Assembly (NCBI RefSeq): GCF_052115385.1
Contig: NZ_JBFRGP010000002.1
Span: 186,001 to 250,000 of the forward strand
Origin: Dyella_D sp052115385
GTDB taxonomy: Bacteria > Pseudomonadota > Gammaproteobacteria > Xanthomonadales > Rhodanobacteraceae
Length of the DNA stretch: 64,000 nucleotides
Direction: 5' to 3'
Part shown: positions 35,059-45,100 of the stretch, piece by piece
Layout: each line of letters starts with the position of its first letter
Numbering within the stretch: position 1 is the first letter of the stretch
Notes under the pieces: model-generated
Told to the model about the DNA's origin: nothing
The model's database searches: none
The model's input: the letters and a program-made list of their open reading frames with translations, nothing else
Program-made: the position numbers and the translations under genes

Positions 35059-35835
35059 ATGCCAGCGCAGGCGTCACCGCACATCCTGGTGATCGACGAT
35101 TCGCCGGAAGAACTTCGCCACCTGCAGCAACTGCTGCGGGGCGAAGGTTATCGGGTGACCCTGGCCACCGACGGGCGGCAGGGCTTCCAGCGCGCCATGG
35201 CGCTGCAGCCGGACCTGATCCTGCTCGACGTGCGCATGCCGGTGCTCGATGGCTTCGCCACCTGCCGCCTGCTGAAGGAGGCGCCGCGCACGCAGCACGT
35301 GCCGGTGATTTTCCTGAGTTCCGCCGGTGCGCTGGAAGAACGCCTCGAAGGCCTGACCCACGGCGGCGTCGACTACGTGCTCAAGCCCAGCCACCCCGAC
35401 GAAGTGCTGGCCCGCGTGCGCATCCACCTGCGGCTGGGGCCGCGCGCGCATGCGGCGGCGCCGGCGGATGCGGAGAGCTTTCTGTCGCACGACGAGATCA
35501 CCCTGCGCGCCGCGGTGCGGCTGATCCGCGAGCAGTTGGCCGCGCTGCCGCCGCTGGAGGAGATCGCGCGCAAGGTCGGCACGCACGACAAGCGCCTGTC
35601 GGCGATCTTCCGCCAGCACATGGGCACCACCGTGTTCGCCTGGATCCGCGAGGAGCGCCTGCGCAAGGGGCGCGAGCTGTTGACGGAAACCTCGCTGGGC
35701 CTGCAGGACATCGCCGAGAGCGTGGGCTTCCGCAGCTCCTGCAACTTCATCACCGCGTTCCGCGAGCGCATGGGCGTCACGCCGAACCAGTTCCGCAAGG
35801 CGTCCCACAGCGACGAGCTGGCGACGAGCGAGTAG
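35059..35835 (+). CDS. Response regulator with receiver and AraC-type DNA-binding domains
   Basis: A 258-residue regulator. The N-terminal receiver (residues about 8-120) has HILVIDDSPEE, the phospho-acceptor Asp in LILLDVRMPVLDG and the conserved Lys in VLKPSHPDE. Residues about 150-250 form an AraC-type double helix-turn-helix, with LEEIARKVGTHDKRLSAIFR and LQDIAESVGFRSSCNFITAFRE as recognition regions (the second given here in part). The ATG at 35059 follows AGGGGGA. The hybrid kinase at 30385 is the only kinase nearby and the natural partner by position, though a LysR gene sits between them on the other strand. Confidence 0.92.
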   Translation: MPAQASPHILVIDDSPEELRHLQQLLRGEGYRVTLATDGRQGFQRAMALQPDLILLDVRMPVLDGFATCRLLKEAPRTQHVPVIFLSSAGALEERLEGLTHGGVDYVLKPSHPDEVLARVRIHLRLGPRAHAAAPADAESFLSHDEITLRAAVRLIREQLAALPPLEEIARKVGTHDKRLSAIFRQHMGTTVFAWIREERLRKGRELLTETSLGLQDIAESVGFRSSCNFITAFRERMGVTPNQFRKASHSDELATSE

Positions 35836-36192
35836 GGCCACCGTGCCGCGCAAGCATCAACGCGCGCCGGTTCACAGTTTTGTCACTGCGCGATTGAAGC
35901 CACCGCACGAATGCGGTTGAGTACAACGCGCTTCGGTTTGCCGTGTCGGTTTGCCAACTTCGCAAGCTCCATCGCCCGCCAAGTCAGTCCCGCGCTGCCG
36001 CTTCGGCAAAATCGCTCGCCACTCGCCGCGACGCCGTCTTCCCCGCTAAATAGCCATCTTTCCCCAACGCTCCGATGCCAACCGCGGCACGGCAAAGTTT
36101 TGGCGCGGCGGAAGTGCGTCCCGCCGCGCAATACGCAAGTTCCCACAGCGCCACCTTCCGCCGCGTCCTGTGCCGCGCTTACGATCCGCGCC

Positions 36193-36297
36193 GCTGACGA
36201 CACCGATTCGGTGTGGATGGGACATGCCGACATTGGCCTGGCTTGCACGCGAAGAGTCGCGAAGCCAACGCCAAAGGGGGTAACCGGTGTCGTCAGC
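36193..36297 (+). ncRNA. Candidate cis-regulatory structured RNA (three-way junction)
   Basis: A perfect 13-bp closing stem pairs GCTGACGACACCG (36193-36205) with CGGTGTCGTCAGC (36285-36297). Inside are two hairpins. P2 (36208-36230) pairs TCGG/CCGA and TGT/ACA around GGATGGG. P3 (36233-36274) stacks TTGGC/GCCAA, GGCTT/AAGCC and CGCGA/TCGCG with an AGAG loop. The strand ACACCG can alternatively pair with the nearby GGTGT (36210-36214), giving a switch-like choice. It lies 235 bp upstream of the surface-protein ATG. I do not recognise it as a known riboswitch class; a DNA-level palindromic element (MITE-like) is the main alternative. Confidence 0.45.
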
Positions 36298-36367
36298 AAG
36301 GCTTTCGCGCTGAGGTTGTGACGGCAGCTGCAGGGACTGCCGCCGACACCTCCTCACCCCATCTCTA

Positions 36368-36423
36368 GCCGCCACAAGGGCGCAACCGTCCTGCTTTCGA
36401 GCAGTGGCGGCCAGGGGCTTTTT
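36368..36423 (+). terminator. Possible attenuator hairpin in the surface-protein leader
   Basis: GCCGCCAC (36368-36375) pairs with GTGGCGGC (36404-36411). Nested inside is CTGCT-ttcg-AGCAG, a UUCG-type tetraloop hairpin overlapping the right side of the outer stem. CAGGGGCTTTTT follows. The T run is separated from the stem by a few bases, so termination is plausible but not certain. Confidence 0.35.
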
Positions 36424-36531
36424 GCCGTCTGCATGCACCTCGCCGGATCCGGCGAGGCGGGTACGGCTGCGCCACTTTCCGACCAGGTCGTTCCGCCGCG
36501 CGGGACGCCACGAGCATGAGAGTGAAGGCAT

Positions 36532-39500
36532 ATGTCCGCTTTGCCGGGTAGTTATCGCGGGACAGGGAAACGCGCAAGGGCGACGCTCTACCAGAAGATC
36601 TTCGCCTTGCTGGCGTTGTTGCTGCTGGGCATGGCCATGCCGACGGTGGCGCAGGCCAACGAATGCCGCATGGCCGACCCCAATTCCAAGGGCGCGCACG
36701 TCGACGAGATCTGCTGGTTGCAGCTCGATGGCGTCACCTTGAATGCCAATGGCTCGACGCCGCTGACCTTCAACCTGCCGGACGGCTCGTCCATGACCTT
36801 CACGGTCGACGTGAGCAACGTGGGCGCCAGCGCCGGCCTCAAGGGCGTGCAGGCGCCAAGCTGGACCGGCTCGCAGTTCAGCGGCAGCACCGGCTACTAC
36901 ACGATCTACAAGCCGAACACGGCCGCGCTGTATACCAACAGCGGCAGCACCGGCAACGACACCACGGTGGCCTTGCGCGACATCCACCTGTTCGGCCCCA
37001 GCGGGGTGGAAAGCACCAACGCGTTCGAGATGGTGGTCGCCGACGGCGAAAGCACCAACAGCAACGAATATCTCGACTTCGGCGTGGTTTCCGGCGGCAG
37101 CGCGTTCAACCTGGTGGAATGGCTGGGTGCTTCGGCGGCCAACAACCTCGCCTACGGTGCACCCGGCAGCGCCGGCGTGCCCAGCACGCCGACCTCGGCC
37201 TGCGCCGGCATGATCGATTGCATCCGCATGGTCGGCAAAAGCGGCACCGCCAACGCGGTGGTGTTCTCCACCACGCGCACCGGCTCGCCGTTCACCGTGC
37301 TGGGCCAGGTGCACACCAACAGCAGCAGCCTGCAGGGCTTCGCCTTCGGCGTGCGCTGGGGCGGCGTGCGCTTGCGCAAGGCGCTGCCGAACGGCCGCCT
37401 GGACGGCAGCGACCAGTTCACCTATCGCGTGATCAACGTGAAGGGCCAGGAGATCATCAACACCTCCACCACCGGCGCGGCCACCGGTAACTACGCCTAC
37501 ATCAGCGGCCAGGCCACCATGCCGGGCAATGTGATCACGCTGAAGGAGGAGATGGCGCCGGGCAGCAAGTCCACGCTGGACCAGTACGACCGCAACATCG
37601 TCTGCAGCAATGGCAACCCGGGCTCCGCCACGGCGTTGCCCAGCGGCAGCTTCGATCCGGCCAACCCGCCCAAGGTCGACCTGCAACAGCTCGGCGACCG
37701 GGTGGATTGCACGCTGAGCAATATCCCGCGCTTGGTGGACCTGAAGCTGGTGAAATCCGCCCCCGCCACCGTGCAGGCCGGCCAGCCGCTGAGCTATACG
37801 CTCGCGATCAGCAACAACGGCACGCATACCGCCACCGGCGCGACGTTTACCGACAGCATGCCGGTGGGCGTCACCGGCGTCAGCGCCGGCGGCGTGAGCT
37901 GCGGCAGCGCCGCCAACGGCGCGCTGTGCGGCGCGCTCGGCGTGAACGTCACCGGCAGCGATGCCGCGGGCTACACCATCACCGGTGCGATCCAGAGCCT
38001 GCCGGCGAACGGCAGCGTGGTGGTGACCATCAACGCCACGGCGCCGATCAGCACCATCGGCACGCTGAGCAACACCGCCACCGTCAAGCTGGCAGGCACC
38101 GACACCACCGTCGGCGAGCCCACCGCCAGTACCGGCGACAACACCTCGACCGCCACCACCACCGTGCAAGGCACGCCCGCGCTGCAGGTGAGCAAGACCG
38201 CCACGCTCAACGACGCCAATGGCAATGCCAAGGCCGACGCGGGCGAGACCATCAGCTACGCCATCACCGCCACCAACAGCGGCAACCTCACGCTGAACGG
38301 TCTGACCGTGTCCGACCCGATGGCCGGCGGCACCGCGCTGGCGTGTTCGCCCACCTCGATCGATCCGGGCAAGACCGCCAACTGCGGCAGCTTCGTCTAC
38401 ACCGTGACGCAGGCGGACGTGGATGCGGGCGTTGCGCTGCATAACGTCGCCACCATCACCGGCACGCCGCCGGGTGGCGGTTCGCCGGTCACCTCGACCG
38501 GCACCACCGACACGCCGATCGGCGACGTGCAGATCGTCGCCAGGAACGACAGCTACAGCGTGGCCAACGGCGCCAATGGCGGCAGCACCGGCAACGTGGT
38601 CGGCAACGACCAGTTCGGCGCAGTCACCGGGCCGGCGATCGGCACCACCAAGGGCCAGGTGGCATTGACCTGGGGCAGCGTCGGCAATCCTCCCGCAACC
38701 GGCGGCTTCACCCTCAACGGCGACGGCACCATCACCGTCAAGCCCGGCACTCCGGCGGGTACCTACAAGATTCCGTACACCCTCTGCGACGCCGTGCATC
38801 CGGCCAATTGCGCCAATGCCGAAGCCGATGTGACGGTAGGCGCGGCCGCGATCGTCGCCACGCCCGACAGCTATAGCGGCATCGACGGCGGCGTGGGCCA
38901 GGCCAACGCCGGCAATGTGCTGGACAACGACAGCTTGAATGGCGCGAAGACCACGCCGTCCACCGTCAACCTGACGGTGACGACGCCGGCCAGCAACCCC
39001 AACGTGAAGCTGGACCCGGCCACGGGCGAAGTCTCGGTCGCGCCGGGTACGCCGGCCGGCACGTACACCATCACGTATCAGATCTGCGAAAAGCTCAACC
39101 CGAGCAACTGTGCCAGCACCACCGCCAGCGTCACCGTCGCCGCCGGCAAGATCGCCGCGACCAACGACAACTACACCGGCATCAACAGCAACCTCGGTAA
39201 TCCGCATGCCGGCAACGTGCTGGACAACGACACGCTCAATGGCAGCGCCGCGGCCATCTCGACGGTCGCGCTGACCGTTACCGCGCCGGCCAGCAATCCC
39301 AACGTCAAGCTCGATCCGGCGACGGGCGAGGTATCGGTGGCGCCGGGTACGCCGGCGGGCACTTACACCATCGGCTACTCCATTTGCGAAAAGCTCAACC
39401 CGAGCAACTGCGCTACCGCCACGGCGACCGCCACGGTGGTGGCCGGTCCGATCACCGCGGGCAGCGACAGTTATTCGGGCGTCTCCAGCGCCGGCAATCC

Positions 39501-42156
39501 ATCCGTCGGCAATGCGCTGGACAACGACACGCTCAACGGCGCCAAGGCCACGCCGGCCACCGTCAACACGACGGTGACGATGCCAGCCAGCAACCCGAAC
39601 GTGAAGCTGGATCCGGCCACCGGCAACGTCTCGGTCGCACCAGGCACGCCCGCCGGTACCTACACGATCGGCTATAGCATTTGCGACAAGATCAACCCGG
39701 CCAGCTGCGCCAGCGCCACGATCCAGGTGATCGTGGCCGCCGGCAAGATCGTCGCCACCAACGACGCCTACACGGGTATCGATGGCGGCGTCGGCCAGCC
39801 GAACGCCGGCAATGTGCTGGACAACGACACGCTCGATGGCGTGAAAGCCACGCCGTCCACCGTCAACCTCACGGTGACGACGCCAGCCAGCAACCCGAAC
39901 GTGAAGCTGGATCCGGCCACGGGCCAGGTCTCGGTGGCACCGGGCACGCCGGCCGGCACGTACAGCATCGGCTACAACATTTGCGAGAAGCTCAACCCGG
40001 CCAACTGCGCCACCGCGACGGCCAGCGTCACCGTCATCGCCGGCAAGATCGTCGCCACCGGCGACAACTACACCGGCATCGATGGCGGCGCGGGCAATCC
40101 GTCGGTCGGCAATGTGCTGGACAACGACACGCTCAACGGCACGAAGGTCACGCCGTCCACGGTGACGGTGTCGATCACTACACCGCCGAGCAACCCGAAC
40201 GTGAAGCTGGACCCGGCGACGGGCAATGTCTCGGTCGCTCCGGGCACACCTGCCGGCACCTACACCATCACCTACCAGATCTGCGAGAAGCTCAATCCGG
40301 GCAATTGCAGTTTGGCCACCGCCAGCATCACGGTCGCCGCCGGCAAGATCGTCGCCACCGATGACAGCTACACCGGCATCGATGGCGGTGCGGGTAAGCC
40401 CAACGCCGGCAATGTGCTGGACAACGACACGCTCGACGGTGCCAAGGCCACGCCGGCCAACGTCAACCTCACGGTGACGACGCCGGCCAGCAACCCGAAC
40501 GTGCAGCTCGATCCGGCCACCGGCCAGGTCGCGGTCGCGCCGGGCACGCCGGCTGGCACGTACAGCATCGGCTACACCATCTGCGAAAAGCTCAACCCGT
40601 CCAACTGCAAGAGCGCCGTGGCCACGGTGGCGGTGGTGTCGCTGCCGCTGCAGGCGGTCAACGACGACTACCGCACGACGCCGATCAACGGCGCCACCGG
40701 CGGCACGCCCGGCAAGGTGCTGGGCAACGACACCCAGGGCGGCGCGGTCATCGGCGATCCGGGCCGCGTGATCACCACCCTGGTCGATAACGGCGGGCTG
40801 CGTGGCGCGTCGATCGGCCCGGACGGCAGCATCATCGTTCCGGCCGGTACCGCGCGCGGCACCTACACGCTGAACTACCGCATCTGCGACACGCTCCTGC
40901 GCACCAACTGCAGCACCGCCTCGATCACCCTGGCGGTGAGCGACGACGCGCTGCTGCACGTGAGCAAGCAGGCCACGCCGCAGACGGTGAAGGTCGGCGA
41001 CGTGGTGCGCTACACGGTGACCATCCAGAACCCGGGCAAGGCGGACGTGCACCAGGCCGTACTGGCCGACGCGCCTCCGGTGGGCTTCACCCTGGTGGCC
41101 GATTCGCTCAACGTCGGCACTTCCGGTGGGCGCCTTGCGGGCAGCAGCCCGATCCGTATCGAAGGCATCGACGTCGCTGCCGGCAAGAGCATCAGCGTGG
41201 TGTATCTGCTGCGCGTCGGCCCGGGCGCGTCCGCCCGCGGCGAGTACGTCAACACCGCGCAGATGCTGCTCAATGGCGTGCTCACCAGCAATGTGGCGCA
41301 GGCCACGGTGCAGCGCGACGCCGATCCGTTGTTCGAGGACAGCCGCGCATTCGGCACCGTGTTCGACGACCGCAACGGCGACGGCTGGCAGGCCAGCGCC
41401 ACCGCCGATGGCCTGCGCGTGCAGGGTGGCTTTGCGCCGGGCGCGTACATCGCCGGTTCCACCACGGTGGATCGCGGGCAGGGTCCGCAGCCGGAAGCGG
41501 ATGCGAGCGCACCGCTGCTGCACGGTATTGCCTTGGGTTCGCTGCGTGGCCGCGATACCGTCGCGCAGCCGGAAAACCTGCGCCGCATCGTTGTTTCCCA
41601 GCGCCTGCGCCAGGCGGATTTCACCGGCGATTTCCAGCTCACCAGCGCCGCCGGCACCACGCTGCGCCTGCGCAGCGGCGGCCAGAGCGACACCGTACTG
41701 AGCGGCGATGCGGCTTCGGGCCATTCGGCCGAGAAGCTCAGCGTGGAACGCGTGGTGACCACCGAAGCGAACGGCAACCTGCGCGTGGACTACGTCATCG
41801 TCAACCGCGGCGTGGACGAGCGCGGCATCCCCGGCGTGCGCATCGGCACGGTGGAAGGCAACCTGATCGAGACCGATGCCTACGGCCGCTTCCATCTGGA
41901 AGGCATCGACGTGCCGAACATGGCGCGCGGCCGCAACTTCATCATGAAGGTCGACCCCGCGACCCTGCCGCCGGACAGCGAGTTCAGCACGCCCAATCCG
42001 CAGGTCAAGCGCATTACCCAGGGCATTCCCGCGCGCTTCGACTTCGGCGTGAAGTTGCCTGAGCAGGCCTTGCCTGCACCGCGGAACGACCACCCGGATG
42101 GACCACCGGAGCCCGCCGCCACGCGCGGCGACCAGCAGACGGGAGGGCAGCCATGA
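36532..42156 (+). CDS. Giant DUF11/tandem-repeat surface protein
   Basis: An 1874-residue secreted protein. A long basic N-region and hydrophobic core ending AQANEC (about residues 20-43) form the signal peptide. An N-terminal region (to about 390) of unknown fold is followed by two DUF11-like domains (about 401-545 and 549-665), eight tandem Ig-like repeats of about 100 residues (about 668-1473), a third DUF11-like domain (from about 1473) and, near residue 1766, a carboxypeptidase-regulatory-like motif IPGVRIGTVEGNLIETDAYG. Each repeat carries GNVLDNDTL and a paired-Cys ICEKLNPSNC segment, possibly a disulfide. There is no LPXTG or barrel of its own. The stop overlaps the start of an outer-membrane barrel gene (ATGA), suggesting display with that partner. 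Function unknown; adhesion or matrix role is an inference. Confidence 0.9.
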   Translation: MSALPGSYRGTGKRARATLYQKIFALLALLLLGMAMPTVAQANECRMADPNSKGAHVDEICWLQLDGVTLNANGSTPLTFNLPDGSSMTFTVDVSNVGASAGLKGVQAPSWTGSQFSGSTGYYTIYKPNTAALYTNSGSTGNDTTVALRDIHLFGPSGVESTNAFEMVVADGESTNSNEYLDFGVVSGGSAFNLVEWLGASAANNLAYGAPGSAGVPSTPTSACAGMIDCIRMVGKSGTANAVVFSTTRTGSPFTVLGQVHTNSSSLQGFAFGVRWGGVRLRKALPNGRLDGSDQFTYRVINVKGQEIINTSTTGAATGNYAYISGQATMPGNVITLKEEMAPGSKSTLDQYDRNIVCSNGNPGSATALPSGSFDPANPPKVDLQQLGDRVDCTLSNIPRLVDLKLVKSAPATVQAGQPLSYTLAISNNGTHTATGATFTDSMPVGVTGVSAGGVSCGSAANGALCGALGVNVTGSDAAGYTITGAIQSLPANGSVVVTINATAPISTIGTLSNTATVKLAGTDTTVGEPTASTGDNTSTATTTVQGTPALQVSKTATLNDANGNAKADAGETISYAITATNSGNLTLNGLTVSDPMAGGTALACSPTSIDPGKTANCGSFVYTVTQADVDAGVALHNVATITGTPPGGGSPVTSTGTTDTPIGDVQIVARNDSYSVANGANGGSTGNVVGNDQFGAVTGPAIGTTKGQVALTWGSVGNPPATGGFTLNGDGTITVKPGTPAGTYKIPYTLCDAVHPANCANAEADVTVGAAAIVATPDSYSGIDGGVGQANAGNVLDNDSLNGAKTTPSTVNLTVTTPASNPNVKLDPATGEVSVAPGTPAGTYTITYQICEKLNPSNCASTTASVTVAAGKIAATNDNYTGINSNLGNPHAGNVLDNDTLNGSAAAISTVALTVTAPASNPNVKLDPATGEVSVAPGTPAGTYTIGYSICEKLNPSNCATATATATVVAGPITAGSDSYSGVSSAGNPSVGNALDNDTLNGAKATPATVNTTVTMPASNPNVKLDPATGNVSVAPGTPAGTYTIGYSICDKINPASCASATIQVIVAAGKIVATNDAYTGIDGGVGQPNAGNVLDNDTLDGVKATPSTVNLTVTTPASNPNVKLDPATGQVSVAPGTPAGTYSIGYNICEKLNPANCATATASVTVIAGKIVATGDNYTGIDGGAGNPSVGNVLDNDTLNGTKVTPSTVTVSITTPPSNPNVKLDPATGNVSVAPGTPAGTYTITYQICEKLNPGNCSLATASITVAAGKIVATDDSYTGIDGGAGKPNAGNVLDNDTLDGAKATPANVNLTVTTPASNPNVQLDPATGQVAVAPGTPAGTYSIGYTICEKLNPSNCKSAVATVAVVSLPLQAVNDDYRTTPINGATGGTPGKVLGNDTQGGAVIGDPGRVITTLVDNGGLRGASIGPDGSIIVPAGTARGTYTLNYRICDTLLRTNCSTASITLAVSDDALLHVSKQATPQTVKVGDVVRYTVTIQNPGKADVHQAVLADAPPVGFTLVADSLNVGTSGGRLAGSSPIRIEGIDVAAGKSISVVYLLRVGPGASARGEYVNTAQMLLNGVLTSNVAQATVQRDADPLFEDSRAFGTVFDDRNGDGWQASATADGLRVQGGFAPGAYIAGSTTVDRGQGPQPEADASAPLLHGIALGSLRGRDTVAQPENLRRIVVSQRLRQADFTGDFQLTSAAGTTLRLRSGGQSDTVLSGDAASGHSAEKLSVERVVTTEANGNLRVDYVIVNRGVDERGIPGVRIGTVEGNLIETDAYGRFHLEGIDVPNMARGRNFIMKVDPATLPPDSEFSTPNPQVKRITQGIPARFDFGVKLPEQALPAPRNDHPDGPPEPAATRGDQQTGGQP
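38533..40950 (+). repeat. Tandem 300-bp coding repeats in the surface-protein gene
   Basis: Six units of almost constant length start at 38851, 39151, 39451, 39748, 40048 and 40348 (300, 300, 297, 300, 300, 300 bp), flanked by degenerate units at 38533-38850 and from 40648. Segments such as GTGCTGGACAACGACAC and AACCCGAACGTGAAGCTGGA recur nearly unchanged, including at synonymous positions, which points to recent duplication or gene conversion. Copy number is likely to vary between strains. Confidence 0.9.
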
Positions 42157-45100
42157 ACGCCCGCCGCGCTCACTCTCCGACCAAGGTAACCCGGACCATG
42201 CAGATCAGGACGTTGGACGCCGCCATTCTCGGCGTGCTCATCGCGGGTGCGTGGATGCCCGCCCAGGCGCAATCGGCGCAAGCTGCTGTCGCTACCACCA
42301 CTACCACCACTACTACTGCACAGGCCGCTCCGGCGCCGCGCGGCCGCTACAGCCTGGATCTTCCCAACGGTGGCCTGATCTGGGCCACCGAGGATCCGAC
42401 GCTGACCTCGCCCCTGCTCAATGTGCAGGGCAGCGCGGTCGCCGCGTTCGAGCGCGGGCAAGTCACCGAGCCCGTGCGCTTCCAGGTGTACAGCAACTAC
42501 GACGCGTTTATCCGCAAGATGCAGATCAGCATCTATCGCAGCGACGACAGCAACCTCACCGCGCCGCTGGCGACAGTCGACGTCGCACCAGGCGCGGTGG
42601 TGCAGGCCAGCTGGGACGGCAAGCTGCCGGCCGGCACCTCGCTGCAGGTGGGCCAGCAGCTCAGCTATGTGCTGCGCGCCTGGGGCGCGGACGGCAGCGT
42701 GGATGAAACCTATCCGCGCAGCCTGCAACTGGTGCGGCCGGAAGACCGGCAGCGTTCGCTGGAACAGCGCCGCCAGGGCACCACCGGCGAACTGCGTGCG
42801 ATGACCGCCGGACAGCTCGAAGATCGCGCGCTGCTCGACAGCACCTTCGGCGGCAATGCGCTGCGGCGGCAGAACATCACCATCCGCGGTTCGCGGGTGC
42901 GGGTGTACGGGCAGAACGTGCCCGAGCCGTACGCCGTGACCATCGCCGGGCAGAGCGTGCCGGTCGACCAGCAGCGCAAGTTCGTCGCCGAATATCTGTT
43001 GCCGACGGGTGCGCACACGCTCGACGTGGCCTTGCGCGGCAGCGGGGGCGCGGCCAGCCACTATCCGTTGGCGGTGAACGTGCGTGACAACTATCTGTTC
43101 GTGGTCGCCATCGCCGACCTCACGGCCTCGAAGAGTTCGGTGAGCGGCGCCGGTGCTTCGGCGCTGACGGTGGATTCGCGCTATCGCGAAGGTTTCCTCG
43201 ACGAAGGGCGCCTGGCGTTCTACCTGAAGGGCAAGCTGGAAGGCCGTTACTTGCTGACGGCGCAGGCCGATACCACCGAGCGCACTACCGGCAGCCTGTT
43301 CAACGGCTTCTTCAAGGCCGACCCGAAGGACGTGTTCCGCCGCCTCGACCCGAACATGTACTACCCGGTCTATGGCGACGACTCGACCACGTATCGCGAC
43401 ATCGACACCCAGGGCAAGCTGTACCTGCGCCTGGACTGGGACAAGAGCCAGGCCTTGTGGGGCAACTACCAGACCGGCTTCACCGGCACGCAGTACGCAC
43501 AGTACGTGCGCAGCCTCTACGGTGCGGCGATCGACTGGCGCAGCCGCGAGAGCACGCCGCTGGGCGATCCGGCTACCTTGCTGAAGGCGTTCGCTTCGCA
43601 GGCGCAGACGGTGCTGGGCCATACCGAGTTCCTCGGCACCGGCGGCAGCCTGTACTACCTGCGTAATACCGACATCCTGCCGGGCTCGGACCAGGTGGTG
43701 CTGGAGGTGCGCGATCCGGCCACCGGCAGCGTGGTGTCGCGCGTCAACCTGGTGCGCGGCGTCGACTACGACATCAACGAGATGCAGGGCCGCCTGCTGC
43801 TGACCCGGCCGCTGGCGCAGATCGCCCAGGCCAATGTCAGCACGCTGTTCCGCGATCGTCCGCAGGGTGGCTACGAGAATCACCTGCTGGCCGACTACGA
43901 GTACGTGCCCAGCGGCTTCGACAGCAACGATGTCACCGCGGGTATCCGCGGGAAGCATTGGTTCGGCGAACATCTGGCGGTCGGCGGCACCTACGTCGAC
44001 GAAGGGCGTTCCAGCGACGACTACACGCTGAAGGGCGCGGACGTCACGCTGCAGGCAGGGCGCGGCACCTATCTGAAGGTGGAGCGCTCGCATAGCGATG
44101 CCGCGGTGGCGCCGATCTTCTACTCCGACAACGGCGGTCTCAGCTTTATCCGCACCAATCCCGTGACATCGGGCAGCCGCGGCGGCAACGCCACGGCGGT
44201 GGATGCGCACGCGGACCTGCGCGAGCTGGGCTGGAGCGCACGCGAGTGGACCGTGGGTGCGTGGTGGCGCGACGTCGATGCCGGCTACTCGGTGGCGCGG
44301 GCCGGCCAGGGCCTGGCCGTCCAGGAGTACGGTGCGGAATTCACCGGCCAGGTGCGCGACGACCTGCGCCTGTCCGGACGCTACAGCTACGCCAAGCGCG
44401 GCAGCGATGCGCTGGAGCAGGGGCAGTTGCAGCTGGACTGGCAGCTCGCCGAGAAATCGGACCTGATCGCCGAGATCCGCCGTGTCACCGAGACCTATCA
44501 GTTGCGCAGCGGCACCGGCACCTTGGCGGCGTTGGGCTATACCCAGCGCATCGGCAGTTCGCTCGATGTGTATGCCACGGGCCAGGTGACCTTGGATAAC
44601 GACAACGGCGCCTATCCGACCAACGATGCGCTCACCGTCGGTGCCAAGTATCAGTTCGGCGACCTGTCCAACGCGGGTGCGGAAGTCACGCGTGGCTCGC
44701 GCGGCAACGCGGCCCAGGTGAATGGCGAGTACCGCCTCAACCCGGATCACTCGCTGTACGGCGCCTACACCTACTCGGTCGACACCACCGCGCTGTACAA
44801 CGATTCCAGCCTGCTTGCGCAGACGCCGGACGGCCTGACCCTGGGCCAGCGCTGGCGCGTGAACGACAAGACCAACCTCTATAACGAGAGCCAGTGGCTG
44901 AAGTCCGGCCCGGATACCGGCATCGGTCATACCTTCGGCATGGATTTCTATCCGAGCCTGGGTTGGACGCTGGGCTTCACCCTGCAGGACGGCCAGCTCG
45001 ACGCGGCCAGCGGGGCAGGGCGCGTCAACCGCCATGCGGGCAGCCTCAATGCCGGGCTGACCGATGCCTCGACCAGTTGGGCGAGCAAGCTGGAATACCG

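Larger units (their letters stand above)
35836..36531. other. Long structured leader region of the surface-protein operon
   Basis: This 696-bp gap holds no supported gene but several strong secondary-structure signals on the strand of the downstream gene: a candidate three-way-junction element (36193-36297), a TTCG-loop hairpin nested in an 8-bp stem followed by a T run (36368-36423), and a perfect 20-bp palindrome CCTCGCCGGATCCGGCGAGG (36438-36457). An 11-codon frame (36516-36551) overlaps the start codon of the next gene and could be a leader peptide. Promoter not located. Confidence 0.6.

Noticed and set aside
36180..36460. c-di-GMP-I (GEMM) riboswitch in the surface-protein leader
   Set aside because: Tempting because adhesin genes often carry it, and AGGGGGTAACCGGTG resembles its 3' end, but the conserved GCAAAGC-type core and tetraloop-receptor bases are absent.
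38851..40647. Regular 300-bp spacing considered as a CRISPR-like or satellite array
   Set aside because: The units are in frame, encode Ig-like domains and lack short direct repeats with unique spacers.
36046..42093. A very long open frame on the minus strand (about 2000 codons) antisense to the surface-repeat gene
   Set aside because: Its translation is low-complexity and Arg/Val/Gly/Ala-rich without domains, while the plus strand shows a signal peptide and conserved repeats. In such GC-rich DNA, antisense frames stay open by codon bias.
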